Shown here in pieces: positions 8,749-19,880 of a stretch of DNA of 64,000 nucleotides. The stretch covers positions 124,001 through 188,000 of the forward strand of contig NZ_JAIWIA010000013.1 of assembly GCF_020176695.1 (NCBI RefSeq), read 5' to 3'. The notes below the pieces were generated by a model that was not told the DNA's origin, did not search any database, and worked only from the letters and a program-made list of their open reading frames with translations. The position numbers and the translations under genes are program-made. This DNA comes from Massilia sp. MS-15 (lineage in GTDB: Bacteria > Pseudomonadota > Gammaproteobacteria > Burkholderiales > Burkholderiaceae_D). Each line of letters begins with the position of its first letter. Within the stretch, counting starts at the first letter, position 1.

Positions 8749-10049
8749 GCCGCCCCGGCCTCGTCGTCGAGACCGCGCAGGAAGGCGAGCTTCTCGGCGA
8801 TCTTCGACTCCACCCCACGCGGCACTGGCTGGTACCAGCCCGGTTCCGGCATCCCCTCGGGCAGGTAGGTCTCGCCCGCCGCATAGGCATGCGGCTCGTC
8901 GTGCGCGTAGCGGTAGGCGTGGCCGTAGCCCAGTTCCTTCATCAGCTTCGTCGGCGCATTGCGCAGGTGGACCGGCACCTCGCGCGACTTGTCCTTGCGC
9001 ACGAACGCCATCGCCGCGTTGAAGGCGTTGTAGCCGGCATTGCTCTTGGCCGCGATGGCCAGGTAGATCACGGCCTGGCCCAGGGCCAGCTCGCCTTCCG
9101 GGGAACCCAGGCGCTCGTAGGTGGTGGCGGCGTCGTTGGCGATCTGCAGCGCGCGCGGGTCGGCCAGGCCGATGTCCTCCCAGGCCATGCGCACGATGCG
9201 GCGCGCCAGGTACTTGGCGTCGGCGCCGCCATCCAGCATGCGGCACAGCCAGTACAGGGCCGCATCCGGATGCGAGCCGCGCACCGATTTGTGCAGGGCC
9301 GAGATCTGGTCGTAGAAATTGTCGCCGCCCTTGTCGAAGCGGCGCGCATTCAGGGTCAGCGCGTTCTCGACGAAGTCCGCGGTGATATGGGTGAGACCGG
9401 CCGTGTCGGCGGAGGTCTTGGTCTGCTCGAGCAGGTTGAGGAAGCGGCGCGCATCGCCGTCCGCATAGCCGACCAGGGTGTCGACCGCGACCTCTTCGAA
9501 CGTCAGGTGCTGCAGCACCCGCTCGCGGGCGCGCTGCAAGAGCTGGCGCATCTCCGCGTCGCTCAGCGCCTTCAGCACGTACACCTGGGAGCGCGACAGG
9601 AGCGCCGAGTTGACCTCGAACGAGGGGTTCTCGGTAGTGGCGCCGATCAGCGTGACCAGGCCCGATTCGACGAAGGGCAGCAAGGCATCCTGCTGCGCCT
9701 TGTTGAAGCGGTGGATCTCGTCGATGAACAGGATGGTGTGCTTGCCGCGCGCCAGGTACTGCTCGGCCTGTTCGATGGCGGCGCGGATGTCCTTCACGCC
9801 CGACAGCACGGCCGACAGCGCGATGAATTCGCAGTCGAAGGCGTGCGCGGTCAGGCGCGCCAGCGTGGTCTTGCCCACGCCCGGCGGACCCCACAGGATC
9901 ATCGAATGCGGCTTGCCGGACTTGAACACCAGGTTGAGCGGCTTGCCGGGGCCGAGCAGGTGGCTCTGGCCGATGACGTCGCCGATCGTGCGTGGGCGCA
10001 GCGCCTCGGCCAGCGGGGGCGCGGGTTCGGTCTTGAAAAGGTCGTCCAT
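8745..10049 (-). CDS. rarA: Replication-associated recombination protein A (AAA+ ATPase)
   Basis: RarA/MgsA (434 residues) is an AAA+ ATPase that acts at stalled replication forks, related to clamp-loader subunits and human WRNIP1. Walker A is GPPGVGKTT at residues 54-62, Walker B is ILFIDEIHRF near residue 116, and sensor 1 is IGATTENPS. The C-terminal half has the typical tetramerisation region and the family ending with WYQPVPRGVE. Length is normal. It lies in the conserved order ftsK-lolA-rarA, all on the minus strand, with a 63-base gap to lolA. Stop codons of rarA and the MarR gene overlap on opposite strands. Confidence 0.97.
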   Translation of the reverse strand: MDDLFKTEPAPPLAEALRPRTIGDVIGQSHLLGPGKPLNLVFKSGKPHSMILWGPPGVGKTTLARLTAHAFDCEFIALSAVLSGVKDIRAAIEQAEQYLARGKHTILFIDEIHRFNKAQQDALLPFVESGLVTLIGATTENPSFEVNSALLSRSQVYVLKALSDAEMRQLLQRARERVLQHLTFEEVAVDTLVGYADGDARRFLNLLEQTKTSADTAGLTHITADFVENALTLNARRFDKGGDNFYDQISALHKSVRGSHPDAALYWLCRMLDGGADAKYLARRIVRMAWEDIGLADPRALQIANDAATTYERLGSPEGELALGQAVIYLAIAAKSNAGYNAFNAAMAFVRKDKSREVPVHLRNAPTKLMKELGYGHAYRYAHDEPHAYAAGETYLPEGMPEPGWYQPVPRGVESKIAEKLAFLRGLDDEAGAA

Positions 10050-10112
10050 GCGCCTAGTGTAAACGATCGACGCACCGGAAGACGTGCACGGCCGGCCTGC
10101 GCGGCACCCCGC

Positions 10113-10748
10113 TTATTGGCTGACGACGTCGGCGCCCTTCGGCACCTCGAACCTGAACTGCTGCGCGCCCAGCGCCGGATTGCGCTGGAAATTGGTGAAC
10201 TTCAGCAGCGAGACCTGGCCGAACTGGTCCTTCAGTTCCATCGCCACCGGCACCCCGCCCTTCAGGCCGATGCCGATCTGTTCGAAGGTCGTGTCCTTCG
10301 CCTTCGGCACGGCGGTCAGCCACTCGGCGCCGTCACGCTCGCCCGCTTCGCTCAGGGTGAAGTTCTTTTCCAGGTCGTTGCTGCCGAACAGGATGGCGGC
10401 CGGGGACGAGCCCAGCGCGTTGCCGAGCTTGCGGGTGGTGACCTGGTTCAGGTCCTTGTCGTAGATGTAGAGCGTCTCGCCGTCGGCCTGCAGCAGCTGT
10501 TCGTAGGGCTTCTGGTAGGTCCAGATGAACTTGCCGGGACGGGCGAACACGAAGCTGCCGCTCGAGACGGGAGCGGCCTTGCCGCTTTTTGACTTGCTCA
10601 GCTGCTGCTGGGTGAATTCGCCCCTAGCGGACTTGGTGCCGGCGACGAAGCTCTTGAACTGGTCGAGGGCTGCGGCGTGGGTGGTGCCAGGCAGCACGAG
10701 GGCGCTGGCGACGACGGCTGCTGCGAAGGCATGGGACGTGAATTTCAT
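10113..10748 (-). CDS. lolA: Outer-membrane lipoprotein carrier protein LolA
   Basis: LolA (211 residues) shuttles lipoproteins through the periplasm from the LolCDE complex to the outer-membrane receptor. A signal peptide covers residues 1 to about 26 (cut after THA). The mature protein has the family motifs [25 protein letters not shown] and the half-barrel strands. ATG 10748 was chosen because AGAGGA lies seven bases upstream; ATG 10754 would sit directly on the ribosome site. It follows ftsK with a 97-base gap that holds a REP-like palindrome, which may stabilise or separate the two messages. Confidence 0.95.
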   Translation of the reverse strand: MKFTSHAFAAAVVASALVLPGTTHAAALDQFKSFVAGTKSARGEFTQQQLSKSKSGKAAPVSSGSFVFARPGKFIWTYQKPYEQLLQADGETLYIYDKDLNQVTTRKLGNALGSSPAAILFGSNDLEKNFTLSEAGERDGAEWLTAVPKAKDTTFEQIGIGLKGGVPVAMELKDQFGQVSLLKFTNFQRNPALGAQQFRFEVPKGADVVSQ

Positions 10749-10784
10749 GTGCATTCCTCTTGTTGTGGTCCGCCACCGTGCGTT

Positions 10785-10817
10785 GACCGCGTGGGCGGGG
10801 GACCCGCCCACCCTACG
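10785..10817 (-). repeat. REP-like palindrome, copy 3
   Basis: GACCGCGTGGGCGGG pairs with CCCGCCCACCCTAC across a short loop. It lies between ftsK and lolA and is the same repeat as near 4.9, 5.0 and 44.6 kb. Confidence 0.75.
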
Positions 10818-10845
10818 AAAAGCATGCCGCAGCGGTGGACGTGGG

Positions 10846-13356
10846 TTATTCGGCGGTCGTGGCCGGCACGAGGATGTCGCGGTTGCCGTTCGACTGCATC
10901 GGCGACACCATGCCGGCGTGTTCCATCTGCTCGATCAGGCGGGCCGCACGGTTGTAGCCGATGCGCAGGTGGCGCTGGACCAGCGAGATCGAGGCCTTGC
11001 GGTGCTTGAGCACCACGGCCACCGCCTGGTCGTAGAGTGCGTCGGACTCGCCACCGCCCTCGCCGGCCGGGATACCCTCGGCATTGCCTTCTTCCAGCGT
11101 GCCGCCTTCGAGAATGCCTTCAATATAGTTCGGTTCGCCGAGCGACTGCAGATGTTTTACAACTCGATGCACTTCGTCGTCGGACACGAAGGCGCCGTGC
11201 ACGCGGATCGGCAGGCCGGTCCCCGGCGGCATGTAGAGCATGTCGCCCATGCCGAGCAGGGTTTCGGCGCCCATCTGGTCGAGAATGGTGCGCGAGTCGA
11301 TCTTCGAGGATACCTGGAACGCGATGCGGGTCGGGATGTTGGCCTTGATCAGGCCCGTGATCACGTCCACCGACGGGCGCTGGGTCGCCAGGATCAGGTG
11401 GATGCCGGCCGCGCGCGCCTTCTGCGCGATACGGGCGATCAGCTCTTCCACCTTTTTACCCACCACCATCATCAGGTCGGCCAATTCGTCGATGATGATG
11501 ACGATGGTCGGCAGCTTCTCGAGCGGCTCGGGATTGTCCGGCATGATCGAGAACGGATTCGGGATGTGTTCCTCGCGCTTGGCCGCTTCCATGATCTTGC
11601 CGTTGTAGCCGGCCAGGTTGCGCACGCCCAGCTTGCTCATCAGCTTGTAACGGCGCTCCATCTCGTTCACCGCCCAGTTCAGCGCGTGGCCGGCCTGGCG
11701 CATGTCGGTCACGACCGGCGCCAGCAGGTGCGGGATGCCCTCGTACACCGACATCTCCAGCATCTTCGGGTCGATCAGGATCAGGCGCACATCGGCCGGG
11801 TCGGATTTGTAGAGCAGCGACAGGATGGTCGCGTTGATGCCCACCGATTTACCCGAACCGGTGGTACCCGCCACCAGGAGGTGCGGCATCTTGGCCAGGT
11901 CGGCGCAGACTGGTTTACCAGCGATGTCCTTGCCCAGCGCGACGGTGAGCGCGGAAGCGCTGTCGCCATACACCTTGGAGCCGACGATCTCCGACAGGCG
12001 CACGATCTGGCGCTTCGGGTTCGGCAGTTCAAGCGCCATGTAGTTCTTGCCCGGGATGGTCTCGACCACGCGGATCGAGGTGAGCGACAGCGAACGCGCC
12101 AGGTCGCGCGCCAGGTTGACGATCTGGCTGCCCTTGACGCCGGTGGCCGGCTCGATCTCGTAGCGGGTGACCACCGGGCCCGGATAGGCCGCCACCACCT
12201 TGGCTTCGACGCCGAAGTCGGACAGCTTCTTCTCGATCAGGCGGCTGGTGAATTCCAGCGTCTCGACCGCCACCGTCTCCTGGGCCGGCGGCGCCTCGTC
12301 CAGCAGCGCCAGCGGCGGCAGCGGCGAGTCGCCGTTCAGGTCGTGGAACAGCGGGGTCTGCATTTCCTTCTGGGCCCGCTCGGACTTCGGCACGCTGGTC
12401 ATCTGCGGCTCGATCTTGATCGACGGTACCGGGGCCTGGGCCGAAGGCGCAGGCGAGGACGCGGGCGGCATGGCCAGCGAGGCCGGCATCGAAGGCGGCA
12501 GGATCACGGGTTCGGCGCGCGCCCCGTCCTGGGACGCGGCCTGCGGACGCGGCTCGAGGACCGGCTCGGCCTTGACGATGGCCGGCGGGGCCGGATGCTT
12601 CTCGGTGTACTTCTGGCGTTCGTTCACCATCAGTTCGTCGCGCTTGACGGCCGCGGCCTCGCCCTGCCTGCGGTCTTCGTGGTCTTCCATGCGCAGGCGG
12701 AACCAGTCGATCGTGTTCTCGACCGCTTCGCCGATGCGCTCGGCCACCGCCAGCCAGGACACCTGGAAGAACAGCGAGAAGCCGAGCCCGAACAGCAGCA
12801 GGAACAGCAGGGTGGCGCCGGTGGCGCCAAAGGCGGCCAGGGCCGCCAGGCCGAGCTCCTGGCCCAGCACCCCGCCCGGCAGGCGCGGCAGCTCGACCTT
12901 CCAGGCATGCATGCGCAGGAACTCGAGTCCGACGCTGCCGATGAACATGATGGCGAAGCCGGTCCAGCGCACGTACATTTCGCCGGCATGCACCGGTTCG
13001 GCCGGCGCCAGCGCGTTGCTCAGACGGTGCCAGCCCTTCCACACCCCGCGCAGGAAGATCACGCCCCACCACCAGGCCGAGAAACCGAAGATGAACAGCA
13101 GCAGGTCGGACAGCCAGGCGCCGGCCTTGCCGCCCAGGTTGGCGATGCGCGGCACGGCATTGGCGTGCGACCAGCCCGGGTCGGCCTTGTTGTAACTGAG
13201 GAGGATCAGCACGAAGTACAGGAAGGCGCCGGCCATGGCGATCCAGCGCGCCTCCAGCAGGAGGCGCGACAACCGGCCCGGCAGGGGCTGGCGGGCATGC
13301 GTGGATTGCGCGGTGCGGGTATATCCTGAAGTGCTGGCTTGGCTATTCTTGCTCAT
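10846..13356 (-). CDS. ftsK: DNA translocase FtsK
   Basis: FtsK (836 residues) moves DNA at the division septum and activates XerCD recombination at dif. Four hydrophobic membrane segments occupy about residues 35-190. A Pro/Ala-rich linker follows to about 390, then the RecA-like motor with Walker [11 protein letters not shown] and Walker [14 protein letters not shown]. The C-terminal gamma winged helix (from [11 protein letters not shown] to VPATTAE) reads KOPS-type sites. Length and layout are usual for proteobacteria with a short linker. It is divergent from trxB across 205 bases. Confidence 0.97.
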   Translation of the reverse strand: MSKNSQASTSGYTRTAQSTHARQPLPGRLSRLLLEARWIAMAGAFLYFVLILLSYNKADPGWSHANAVPRIANLGGKAGAWLSDLLLFIFGFSAWWWGVIFLRGVWKGWHRLSNALAPAEPVHAGEMYVRWTGFAIMFIGSVGLEFLRMHAWKVELPRLPGGVLGQELGLAALAAFGATGATLLFLLLFGLGFSLFFQVSWLAVAERIGEAVENTIDWFRLRMEDHEDRRQGEAAAVKRDELMVNERQKYTEKHPAPPAIVKAEPVLEPRPQAASQDGARAEPVILPPSMPASLAMPPASSPAPSAQAPVPSIKIEPQMTSVPKSERAQKEMQTPLFHDLNGDSPLPPLALLDEAPPAQETVAVETLEFTSRLIEKKLSDFGVEAKVVAAYPGPVVTRYEIEPATGVKGSQIVNLARDLARSLSLTSIRVVETIPGKNYMALELPNPKRQIVRLSEIVGSKVYGDSASALTVALGKDIAGKPVCADLAKMPHLLVAGTTGSGKSVGINATILSLLYKSDPADVRLILIDPKMLEMSVYEGIPHLLAPVVTDMRQAGHALNWAVNEMERRYKLMSKLGVRNLAGYNGKIMEAAKREEHIPNPFSIMPDNPEPLEKLPTIVIIIDELADLMMVVGKKVEELIARIAQKARAAGIHLILATQRPSVDVITGLIKANIPTRIAFQVSSKIDSRTILDQMGAETLLGMGDMLYMPPGTGLPIRVHGAFVSDDEVHRVVKHLQSLGEPNYIEGILEGGTLEEGNAEGIPAGEGGGESDALYDQAVAVVLKHRKASISLVQRHLRIGYNRAARLIEQMEHAGMVSPMQSNGNRDILVPATTAE

Positions 13357-13453
13357 TGCTTGGTGCTGCTAAATGTCTGCAAAATGTCCGCAGAAGTGTA
13401 CGCTATCGACAATCCGCCCATTCTAAGCCATATACGGCTGGGCCGGACCACGA

Positions 13454-13483
13454 TTCATGCTGGCATGCATCATCGTCTATAAT
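13454..13483 (+). promoter_or_regulatory. Candidate sigma-70 promoter of trxB
   Basis: A perfect TATAAT lies at 13478-13483, with a weak -35 match TTCATG at 13454-13459 and an 18-base spacer. It sits about 80 bases before the trxB start in the ftsK/trxB divergent gap. The -10 is convincing; the -35 is not. Confidence 0.4.
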
Positions 13484-13507
13484 CTTGTGTTGCAAAGCAG
13501 GCCTTGA

Positions 13508-14533
<1,026 letters not shown>

Positions 14534-14541
14534 GGGGAACG

Positions 14542-15219
14542 ATGGCGGGCATGAAGGACTTTTCCGAACTGAAGGGCTTGCGCGACAAGCTCAAGGAAGA
14601 CGAGCGCCAGCGCGCCATCGAACAGGCCGAGCGCGAGAGGCGCGAGCGCATCGCGCGCGCGCGCGCCGTGGAATTTCGCGGCGCGATGGTAGACGTGAAG
14701 AAGCTGCCGGAGTCGGACCGCTACGTCTACCGCCCGGTCTACGTACCGTCCGAGCGCAGCTTCCAGGACCGCAAGCCAGGCATGCCCCTGTCCGAGGAAG
14801 AAGAAATCCAGGCCGTGCTGCGCGAGTCGCTGTCGGACCTGTTCGACGTCGAGGGCCTGCTCGACGAAGACCCGTCGCTAAGCTACGCCCAGCCGGGTGT
14901 GGGGCCGGACGTCGTCAAGAAGCTGCGCAAGCGCCACTGGCCGGTGCAGGACGAACTCGACCTGCACGGCATGAACCGCGACCAGGCGCGCGACGCCGTC
15001 ACCGAGTTCCTCCACCGTGCCAACCGGCGCGGCGTGCGCTGCGTGCGCATCGTGCACGGCATCGGCTATGGTTCGCCCAAGGGCGAACCGGTATTGCGCG
15101 GGATCGTGCACAGCTGGCTGGTGCAGAAGAGCGAAGTGGTGGCCTTTTGCGTCGCCGGCAAGAAGGATGGCGGGCACGGCGCCCTGGTTGTCCTGCTGCG
15201 CCCCGCCCTCCAGGACTGA
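14542..15219 (+). CDS. Smr/MutS2-type endonuclease-domain protein
   Basis: A 225-residue protein with a highly charged helical N-terminus (about 15-50) and a C-terminal Smr domain (about residues 125-220). The domain shows ELDLHGMNRDQARDAV, then VRCVRIVHGIGYGS, which carries the LDLHG and HGIG motifs of the family. Smr domains nick DNA or cleave RNA, for instance in ribosome rescue; the precise role of this stand-alone type (SmrA/YdaL-like) is unclear. ATG 14542 is preceded by GAGGGG; a TTG overlapping the trxB stop was rejected. It forms an operon with trxB. Confidence 0.88.
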   Translation: MAGMKDFSELKGLRDKLKEDERQRAIEQAERERRERIARARAVEFRGAMVDVKKLPESDRYVYRPVYVPSERSFQDRKPGMPLSEEEEIQAVLRESLSDLFDVEGLLDEDPSLSYAQPGVGPDVVKKLRKRHWPVQDELDLHGMNRDQARDAVTEFLHRANRRGVRCVRIVHGIGYGSPKGEPVLRGIVHSWLVQKSEVVAFCVAGKKDGGHGALVVLLRPALQD

Positions 15220-15348
15220 ACCGGCGCACGGACCGGTCTCTCCTTTTGAATAAAGTGTGTCGCGCCATGCATTGCATGTAAAATGTGCTCGACCGGCAAT
15301 TGCCGGATTTGACGAGAAGGGAATGGTGGCGAATTGAAGGGTACTTCC

Positions 15349-17520
15349 GTGATTCCCATGGAGCACGGCCGCCAGGTCGACCTGCTCAACTGTGCCGACG
15401 AGCCGATCCATCTTCCCGGGTTGATCCAGCCACACGGCGCCCTCCTCTTCTTCACTGCCAGCGGCCTGCTCGAAGGCTGGAGCGTCAACGCTCCCGGCCT
15501 GCTCGCCGTCGATCCTGCTCCTGGCATGCCCTATGATGCGCTGCCACTCCCGCAACCCGTGCTCGACCTGCTGGGCGACTATGTCGGCACCGGCGAGACG
15601 GAGAGCTCGCCCTCGATGGTCCCGATCGACATCGGAGGCCAGGACTTCGACTGCATCGTGCACGCCGCCTGCGGCCGCGTGGTGGCCGAGTTCGAGGGAC
15701 GCGACGTGGGTGCGGACCAGGTGGCGCTGTTCGCGGTCAAGGCGCATGCTTCGATCGACCGCCTGCGCCGCCAGAAGACGATCGAGGGTTTGCTGACCAG
15801 CGCGGTCGACCAGATCCGCGCATTCACCGGCTTCGACCGCGTGATGGCCTACCGCTTCCGCCCCGACGATAGCGGCGACGTGGTGGCCGAGAGCCGGCGC
15901 GACGACCTCGTGCCCTACCTCGGCCAGCGCTACCCGGCCTCGGACATCCCGGCCCAGGCGCGCCGCCTGTACATCTTGAACACCCTGCGCTCGATCGTCG
16001 ACGTGGACTACCAGGCCGTTCCCCTGCTCGGCCCGGCGGGCACGCCCACGCTGGACATGAGCCATGCGGTGCTGCGCAGCGTTTCGCCGATCCACATCGA
16101 ATACCTGAAGAACATGGGCGTAGGCGCCTCGATGAGCGTGTCGATCGTGATCAATGGCCGCCTGTGGGGACTGATCGCCTGCCACCACATGGCGCGCAAG
16201 CTTGTCCCCTACTCGATCCGCATGGCGGCCGACGTGCTGGCCCAGGTGATGGGCTCGACCATCCACAGCATTGAGTCGCGTCTGGAAAGCCAGCTGATCG
16301 AACGCTCGGCCTCGAACCGCACCAAGCTGGTCGAGGACCTGCTGCTGGAGGACGACCCGCTCGAGACCTTCAGCCGCTTCGCCGGGTCGATCCTGGCCGC
16401 CACCGACGCCCAGGCGCAGATCACGAGTTGCTACGGCAAGCTGCGCGTGCACGGCGATGTTCCGGCCGGCCTGGCGCAGACCATCGTCGACTCGCTGCCG
16501 GACGGCGGCCACGACATGATCATGCGGGAAAAACTGGACGACTGGCCCGCGCCGGTCCGCGCCCGGCTCGGCAAGTGGGTCGGCATGCTGGCCCTGCCCT
16601 TCGATCCGCCAGCCAACGGCTGGAACATCGTGCTGCGCGTCGAGCAGATCGAACAGGTAGCCTGGGGCAGGCGGCCCGAGAAGACCAGCACCTTCGGCCC
16701 GCTGGGCGAACGCCTGACGCCGCGCGGCTCCTTCGACGCCTGGTACGAGACGGTGCGCGGCCATGCGCATCCGTGGGAAGCGACGATCCTGGCCAATGCG
16801 CGGCTGACCATGGCGGAACTGGTGCGCGTGATGACCTCGCGCCGCAGCCAGACCGAGGCCACCCGTGCGCAGTTGCTGGCCATGCTTGGCCACGACCTGC
16901 GCGACCCGCTCCACTCGATCAACATGGCCGGCATGGTACTCGAAAAGAACGCCGCCCAGCCGACCCTGGGCAAGCGCATCCAGTCCTCGACCAGCCGCAT
17001 GCAGCGCATGATCAGCCAGGTGCTGGACATGAGCCGCATCGACGGCGGCCTCGGTCTGGGCATGAGCCTGGAACCGGTGGACCTGGCCGCGCTGGTCGAA
17101 GACCTGCTCGACGAAGCGCGCATGGCCTATCCCGCGATTCCCTTCCAGTCCGGTCCCCGCGAACCGGCAATCGTGAATGCCGACAGCGGCCGCCTGGGCC
17201 AGGTGCTGTCCAACCTGCTGAGCAACGCGCGCCACCATGGCGAAGCGGGCACGCCGGTGCGGGTCGGCGTGATGGCGGACGGACGGGAAGCGGTGGTCGA
17301 GGTCAGCAACGTGGGCGCGCCGATCGCGCCCGACATCGTGGCGACCCTGTTCAATCCCTTCAAGCGCGCCTCGCTGCACAATCCGCGCAACCGCACCGGC
17401 ATGGGGCTGGGCATGTACATCGCGCAGCAGATCGTGCGCGAGCACCATGGCGAGATCGCCTACCGGCATCAGGGCGCGGAAGTCGTGTTCGCGGTGCGCC
17501 TGCCCCTGCTCGACAGCTAG
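15349..17520 (+). CDS. Bacteriophytochrome histidine kinase
   Basis: A red/far-red light sensor kinase of about 723 residues. The N-terminal PAS domain carries the biliverdin-attaching Cys15 in NCADEPIHLPG with IQPHG. The GAF domain has PASDIPAQARRLY and the DMSHAVLRSVSPIHIEYL helix that contact the chromophore. A PHY domain follows (about 320-490), then HisKA with His515 in MLGHDLRDP and HATPase with GMGLGMYIAQQIV. The start is uncertain: GTG 15349 has AAGGG at seven bases, while TTG 15334 and ATG 15358 are in-frame options. No heme oxygenase gene or cognate response regulator is adjacent, so biliverdin and the partner must come from elsewhere. Confidence 0.95.
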   Translation: MIPMEHGRQVDLLNCADEPIHLPGLIQPHGALLFFTASGLLEGWSVNAPGLLAVDPAPGMPYDALPLPQPVLDLLGDYVGTGETESSPSMVPIDIGGQDFDCIVHAACGRVVAEFEGRDVGADQVALFAVKAHASIDRLRRQKTIEGLLTSAVDQIRAFTGFDRVMAYRFRPDDSGDVVAESRRDDLVPYLGQRYPASDIPAQARRLYILNTLRSIVDVDYQAVPLLGPAGTPTLDMSHAVLRSVSPIHIEYLKNMGVGASMSVSIVINGRLWGLIACHHMARKLVPYSIRMAADVLAQVMGSTIHSIESRLESQLIERSASNRTKLVEDLLLEDDPLETFSRFAGSILAATDAQAQITSCYGKLRVHGDVPAGLAQTIVDSLPDGGHDMIMREKLDDWPAPVRARLGKWVGMLALPFDPPANGWNIVLRVEQIEQVAWGRRPEKTSTFGPLGERLTPRGSFDAWYETVRGHAHPWEATILANARLTMAELVRVMTSRRSQTEATRAQLLAMLGHDLRDPLHSINMAGMVLEKNAAQPTLGKRIQSSTSRMQRMISQVLDMSRIDGGLGLGMSLEPVDLAALVEDLLDEARMAYPAIPFQSGPREPAIVNADSGRLGQVLSNLLSNARHHGEAGTPVRVGVMADGREAVVEVSNVGAPIAPDIVATLFNPFKRASLHNPRNRTGMGLGMYIAQQIVREHHGEIAYRHQGAEVVFAVRLPLLDS

Positions 17521-17607
17521 GGACCGCTAGTCTGTCCGGCTGACTGCGCCTTTCATAAATGCTCAGCGGCATGGTAGTCTAGCAACACCCCGGCTCTTCC
17601 CTAGCGC

Positions 17608-18213
17608 ATGACCCTCATCAAGTTCATCGAAATCATGGCGATCCTGGTCGGCGCCTTTTCCGGCTTCATCGAGGCGCGGCGCAAGCGCATGGACCTGGTG
17701 GGCGTGTTCACGGTTGCCTTCATCACGGCCTTCGGCGGCGGTACCCTGCGCGACATCCTGCTCGACCGCCGCCCCCTGTTCTGGGTAATCCACCAGGAAT
17801 ACGCGATCCTGATCTTCGTGCTGGCGCTGGTGGCCTCGCCGCTGATCCGCACCCTGCGCCAGATCGTGTCGGAACGCCTGATCGTGATCGCCGACGCGGT
17901 CGGCCTGGGCCTGTTCTCGATTGCCGGCACCTCGGCTGCGCTGGACGCCAACATGCCGATCTTCATCGCCTCGATGATGGGAGTGATCACCGGGATCTTC
18001 GGCGGGGTGCTGCGCGACATCGTCTGCAACGAAGTGCCCATGGTGTTCCGCGACGGGAAGCCTTATGCGATCTGCGCCTTCCTCGGCAACTGGCTGTTCC
18101 TCCTGATGGGCAAGTATGGCGTGGCGCACGACTTCGCGCTCTGGTCGAGCGCCCTGTTCATCAGTAGCCTGCGCCTGCTTACCTGGAAGTTCGACCTGCG
18201 CATGGGCCGCTAG
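17608..18213 (+). CDS. TRIC-type cation channel family protein (YicG/UPF0126)
   Basis: A 201-residue membrane protein with about seven hydrophobic segments and the duplicated family motif: GGGTLRDILL near residue 45 and GGVLRDIVCNEVP near residue 132. Proteins of this family form trimeric potassium-selective channels; the bacterial role is unsettled. ATG 17608 starts at the usual position before the first membrane helix. It follows the phytochrome gene by 87 bases and overlaps the end of the convergent hybrid kinase gene by four bases. A functional link to light sensing is not shown. Confidence 0.9.
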   Translation: MTLIKFIEIMAILVGAFSGFIEARRKRMDLVGVFTVAFITAFGGGTLRDILLDRRPLFWVIHQEYAILIFVLALVASPLIRTLRQIVSERLIVIADAVGLGLFSIAGTSAALDANMPIFIASMMGVITGIFGGVLRDIVCNEVPMVFRDGKPYAICAFLGNWLFLLMGKYGVAHDFALWSSALFISSLRLLTWKFDLRMGR

Positions 18214-19880
18214 GGCGCGCCCTTGCCGGCGCCGCGCGCCAGCAGCCGCGCCAGCGTCCGCCGCAGTTCTTCCTGCGTATAGGGCTTGGCCAGCACGCTC
18301 ACATCCAGCCCGCGCAGGCGCTCGGGCGCCACCACGTAGCCGCTGGCCAGCAGCACGGGCAGCCCTGGGTGGCGCTCGCGGATATGGCGCGCCAGGCCGA
18401 TGCCGTCCATCGCCCCTGGCATCACCACGTCCGAGAACACCAGGTCGAACTGCTCCAGCGGCTGGCGCAGCGCCTCTTGCGCATCGCGCGCCAGCAACGC
18501 TTCGCAACCGAGGTTGGACAGCAGCGCAAGGGTGGCGTCGGCGACCTCCGCGTCGTCCTCGACGAACAGCACGCGCGCGCCGGCCTCCAGAGGTGCGGCC
18601 AGCGCGCCGTCTTCCTTCTGCTGCACCCGTTCGGCCGCGCTGCGCGGCAGCAGGATCGACACTGCCGTGCCTTGCGTCGAGCTCTCGATCCAGGCCATGC
18701 CGCCGGACTGGCGCGCGAACCCGTACACCTGGCTCAGACCAAGGCCGGTGCCGGCGCCGACCGGCTTGGTGGTGAAGAAGGGGTCGAAGGCCTGGCGCAC
18801 CACGTCGGGCGCCATGCCGGCGCCGGTATCGAGCACGGTCAGCCAGATGAAGTCGCCGCTCAGCCCGAGCTGGGGCAGTTCCGGCGCGGGCAGGCTGCAG
18901 TTGCGCGCGCGGATCGTGACCGTGCCGCCGTCCGGCATGGCGTCCTTAGCATTCACGGCCAGGTTGAGCAGTGCTACTTCCAGCTGGGTCAAGTCGGCCT
19001 CGGCCAGCCACAGGTCCGGCGCGACCTCGAGCTGCAGGACGATCCGTTCGCGCAGCGACTGCTGCAGCAGGTCGCGCATCTCGTCGAGCTGGCGCGCGAT
19101 GTCGAGCGCGCCGCCGCTCAGGGCCTGGCGCCGGCCGAAGGCGAGCAGCTGGTGGGTCAGCTTGGCGCCACGCGCGGCCGCGCGCTGGATCGCATGCAGG
19201 GCGCGCTCCCAGCGCTCGCTGTGCGGCTCGACCAGCGGCAGCAGGGTGGTCGAGCCCTGGATCACCTGCAGCAGGTTGTTGAAGTCGTGGGCCACGCCGC
19301 CTGTCAGGCGCCCGATCGCTTCGAGCTTGCGCGCTTCGTTCAGGGCGCTTTCGACCCGCTTGCGGCTGTCGGTTTCCGCCACCAGCTCGGCGGTCCGTTC
19401 CAGCACCCGCTGCTCCAGCAGGGTGGCCGCCGCCGACAGGGTCGCCATCTGCTCGCGCACGGTGAACTGCCAGGCACGCGCACGGCAGGCGGCGTCAAAG
19501 GCGGTGCGCAGCACGTTGGCCGACCCCGGTCGCCCCAATACCGTGATATTCGCGAACTGGCGCAGGAAATTCCATTGCAGGTGCGAGCCGCTGCTGCTGG
19601 CCTGGGCGCTGAGCACGATCAGCGGCATGTCCGACCATGCGGGCTGCGCCTGGAGCGCCGCGGCCAGCGGCGTGGCGTGGGTTTCCAGGGCATCGTCGGT
19701 GAGCAGCAGCAGCCAGACGCCGGGATCTTCCACCGCCGCGGCCAGCGCGGCCCCGTCGGCGCAGGTCCTCGCCTGCGCGCCCCACTCCGCCAGCAGGCCG
19801 GCCAGCGCCTGCTCGTCGTAGCCGAAGGGCGCGCAGATGGCGACGGCTACGCTGGCGCCGGGTTTGCGCGGGTCAGTCAT
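18210..19880 (-). CDS. Hybrid sensor histidine kinase with N- and C-terminal receiver-like domains
   Basis: A 556-residue soluble kinase. The first 125 residues form a receiver-like fold without the full acidic pocket. A coiled coil (about 145-185) leads to HisKA with His198 in GGVAHDFNNLLQ, then HATPase with NLAVNAKDAM, DTGAGM and GTGLGLSQVYG. The C-terminal receiver (about 435-545) has Asp484 in FSDVVMPG, which can take the phosphate. The start overlaps the stop of the upstream KaiC-like gene by eight bases (ATGACTGA), so the two are translationally coupled. KaiC-linked hybrid kinases are known in proteobacteria; the output here is unknown. Confidence 0.92.
   Translation of the reverse strand: MTDPRKPGASVAVAICAPFGYDEQALAGLLAEWGAQARTCADGAALAAAVEDPGVWLLLLTDDALETHATPLAAALQAQPAWSDMPLIVLSAQASSSGSHLQWNFLRQFANITVLGRPGSANVLRTAFDAACRARAWQFTVREQMATLSAAATLLEQRVLERTAELVAETDSRKRVESALNEARKLEAIGRLTGGVAHDFNNLLQVIQGSTTLLPLVEPHSERWERALHAIQRAAARGAKLTHQLLAFGRRQALSGGALDIARQLDEMRDLLQQSLRERIVLQLEVAPDLWLAEADLTQLEVALLNLAVNAKDAMPDGGTVTIRARNCSLPAPELPQLGLSGDFIWLTVLDTGAGMAPDVVRQAFDPFFTTKPVGAGTGLGLSQVYGFARQSGGMAWIESSTQGTAVSILLPRSAAERVQQKEDGALAAPLEAGARVLFVEDDAEVADATLALLSNLGCEALLARDAQEALRQPLEQFDLVFSDVVMPGAMDGIGLARHIRERHPGLPVLLASGYVVAPERLRGLDVSVLAKPYTQEELRRTLARLLARGAGKGAP

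Noticed and set aside
10525..13329. A 934-residue plus-strand frame opposite ftsK
   Set aside because: FtsK is unambiguous on the minus strand; this frame is a GC-bias shadow with Arg/His-rich content.
14878..17469. A long minus-strand frame opposite the phytochrome gene
   Set aside because: The phytochrome on the plus strand is complete with domain motifs; the antisense frame has no recognisable domain or ribosome site.
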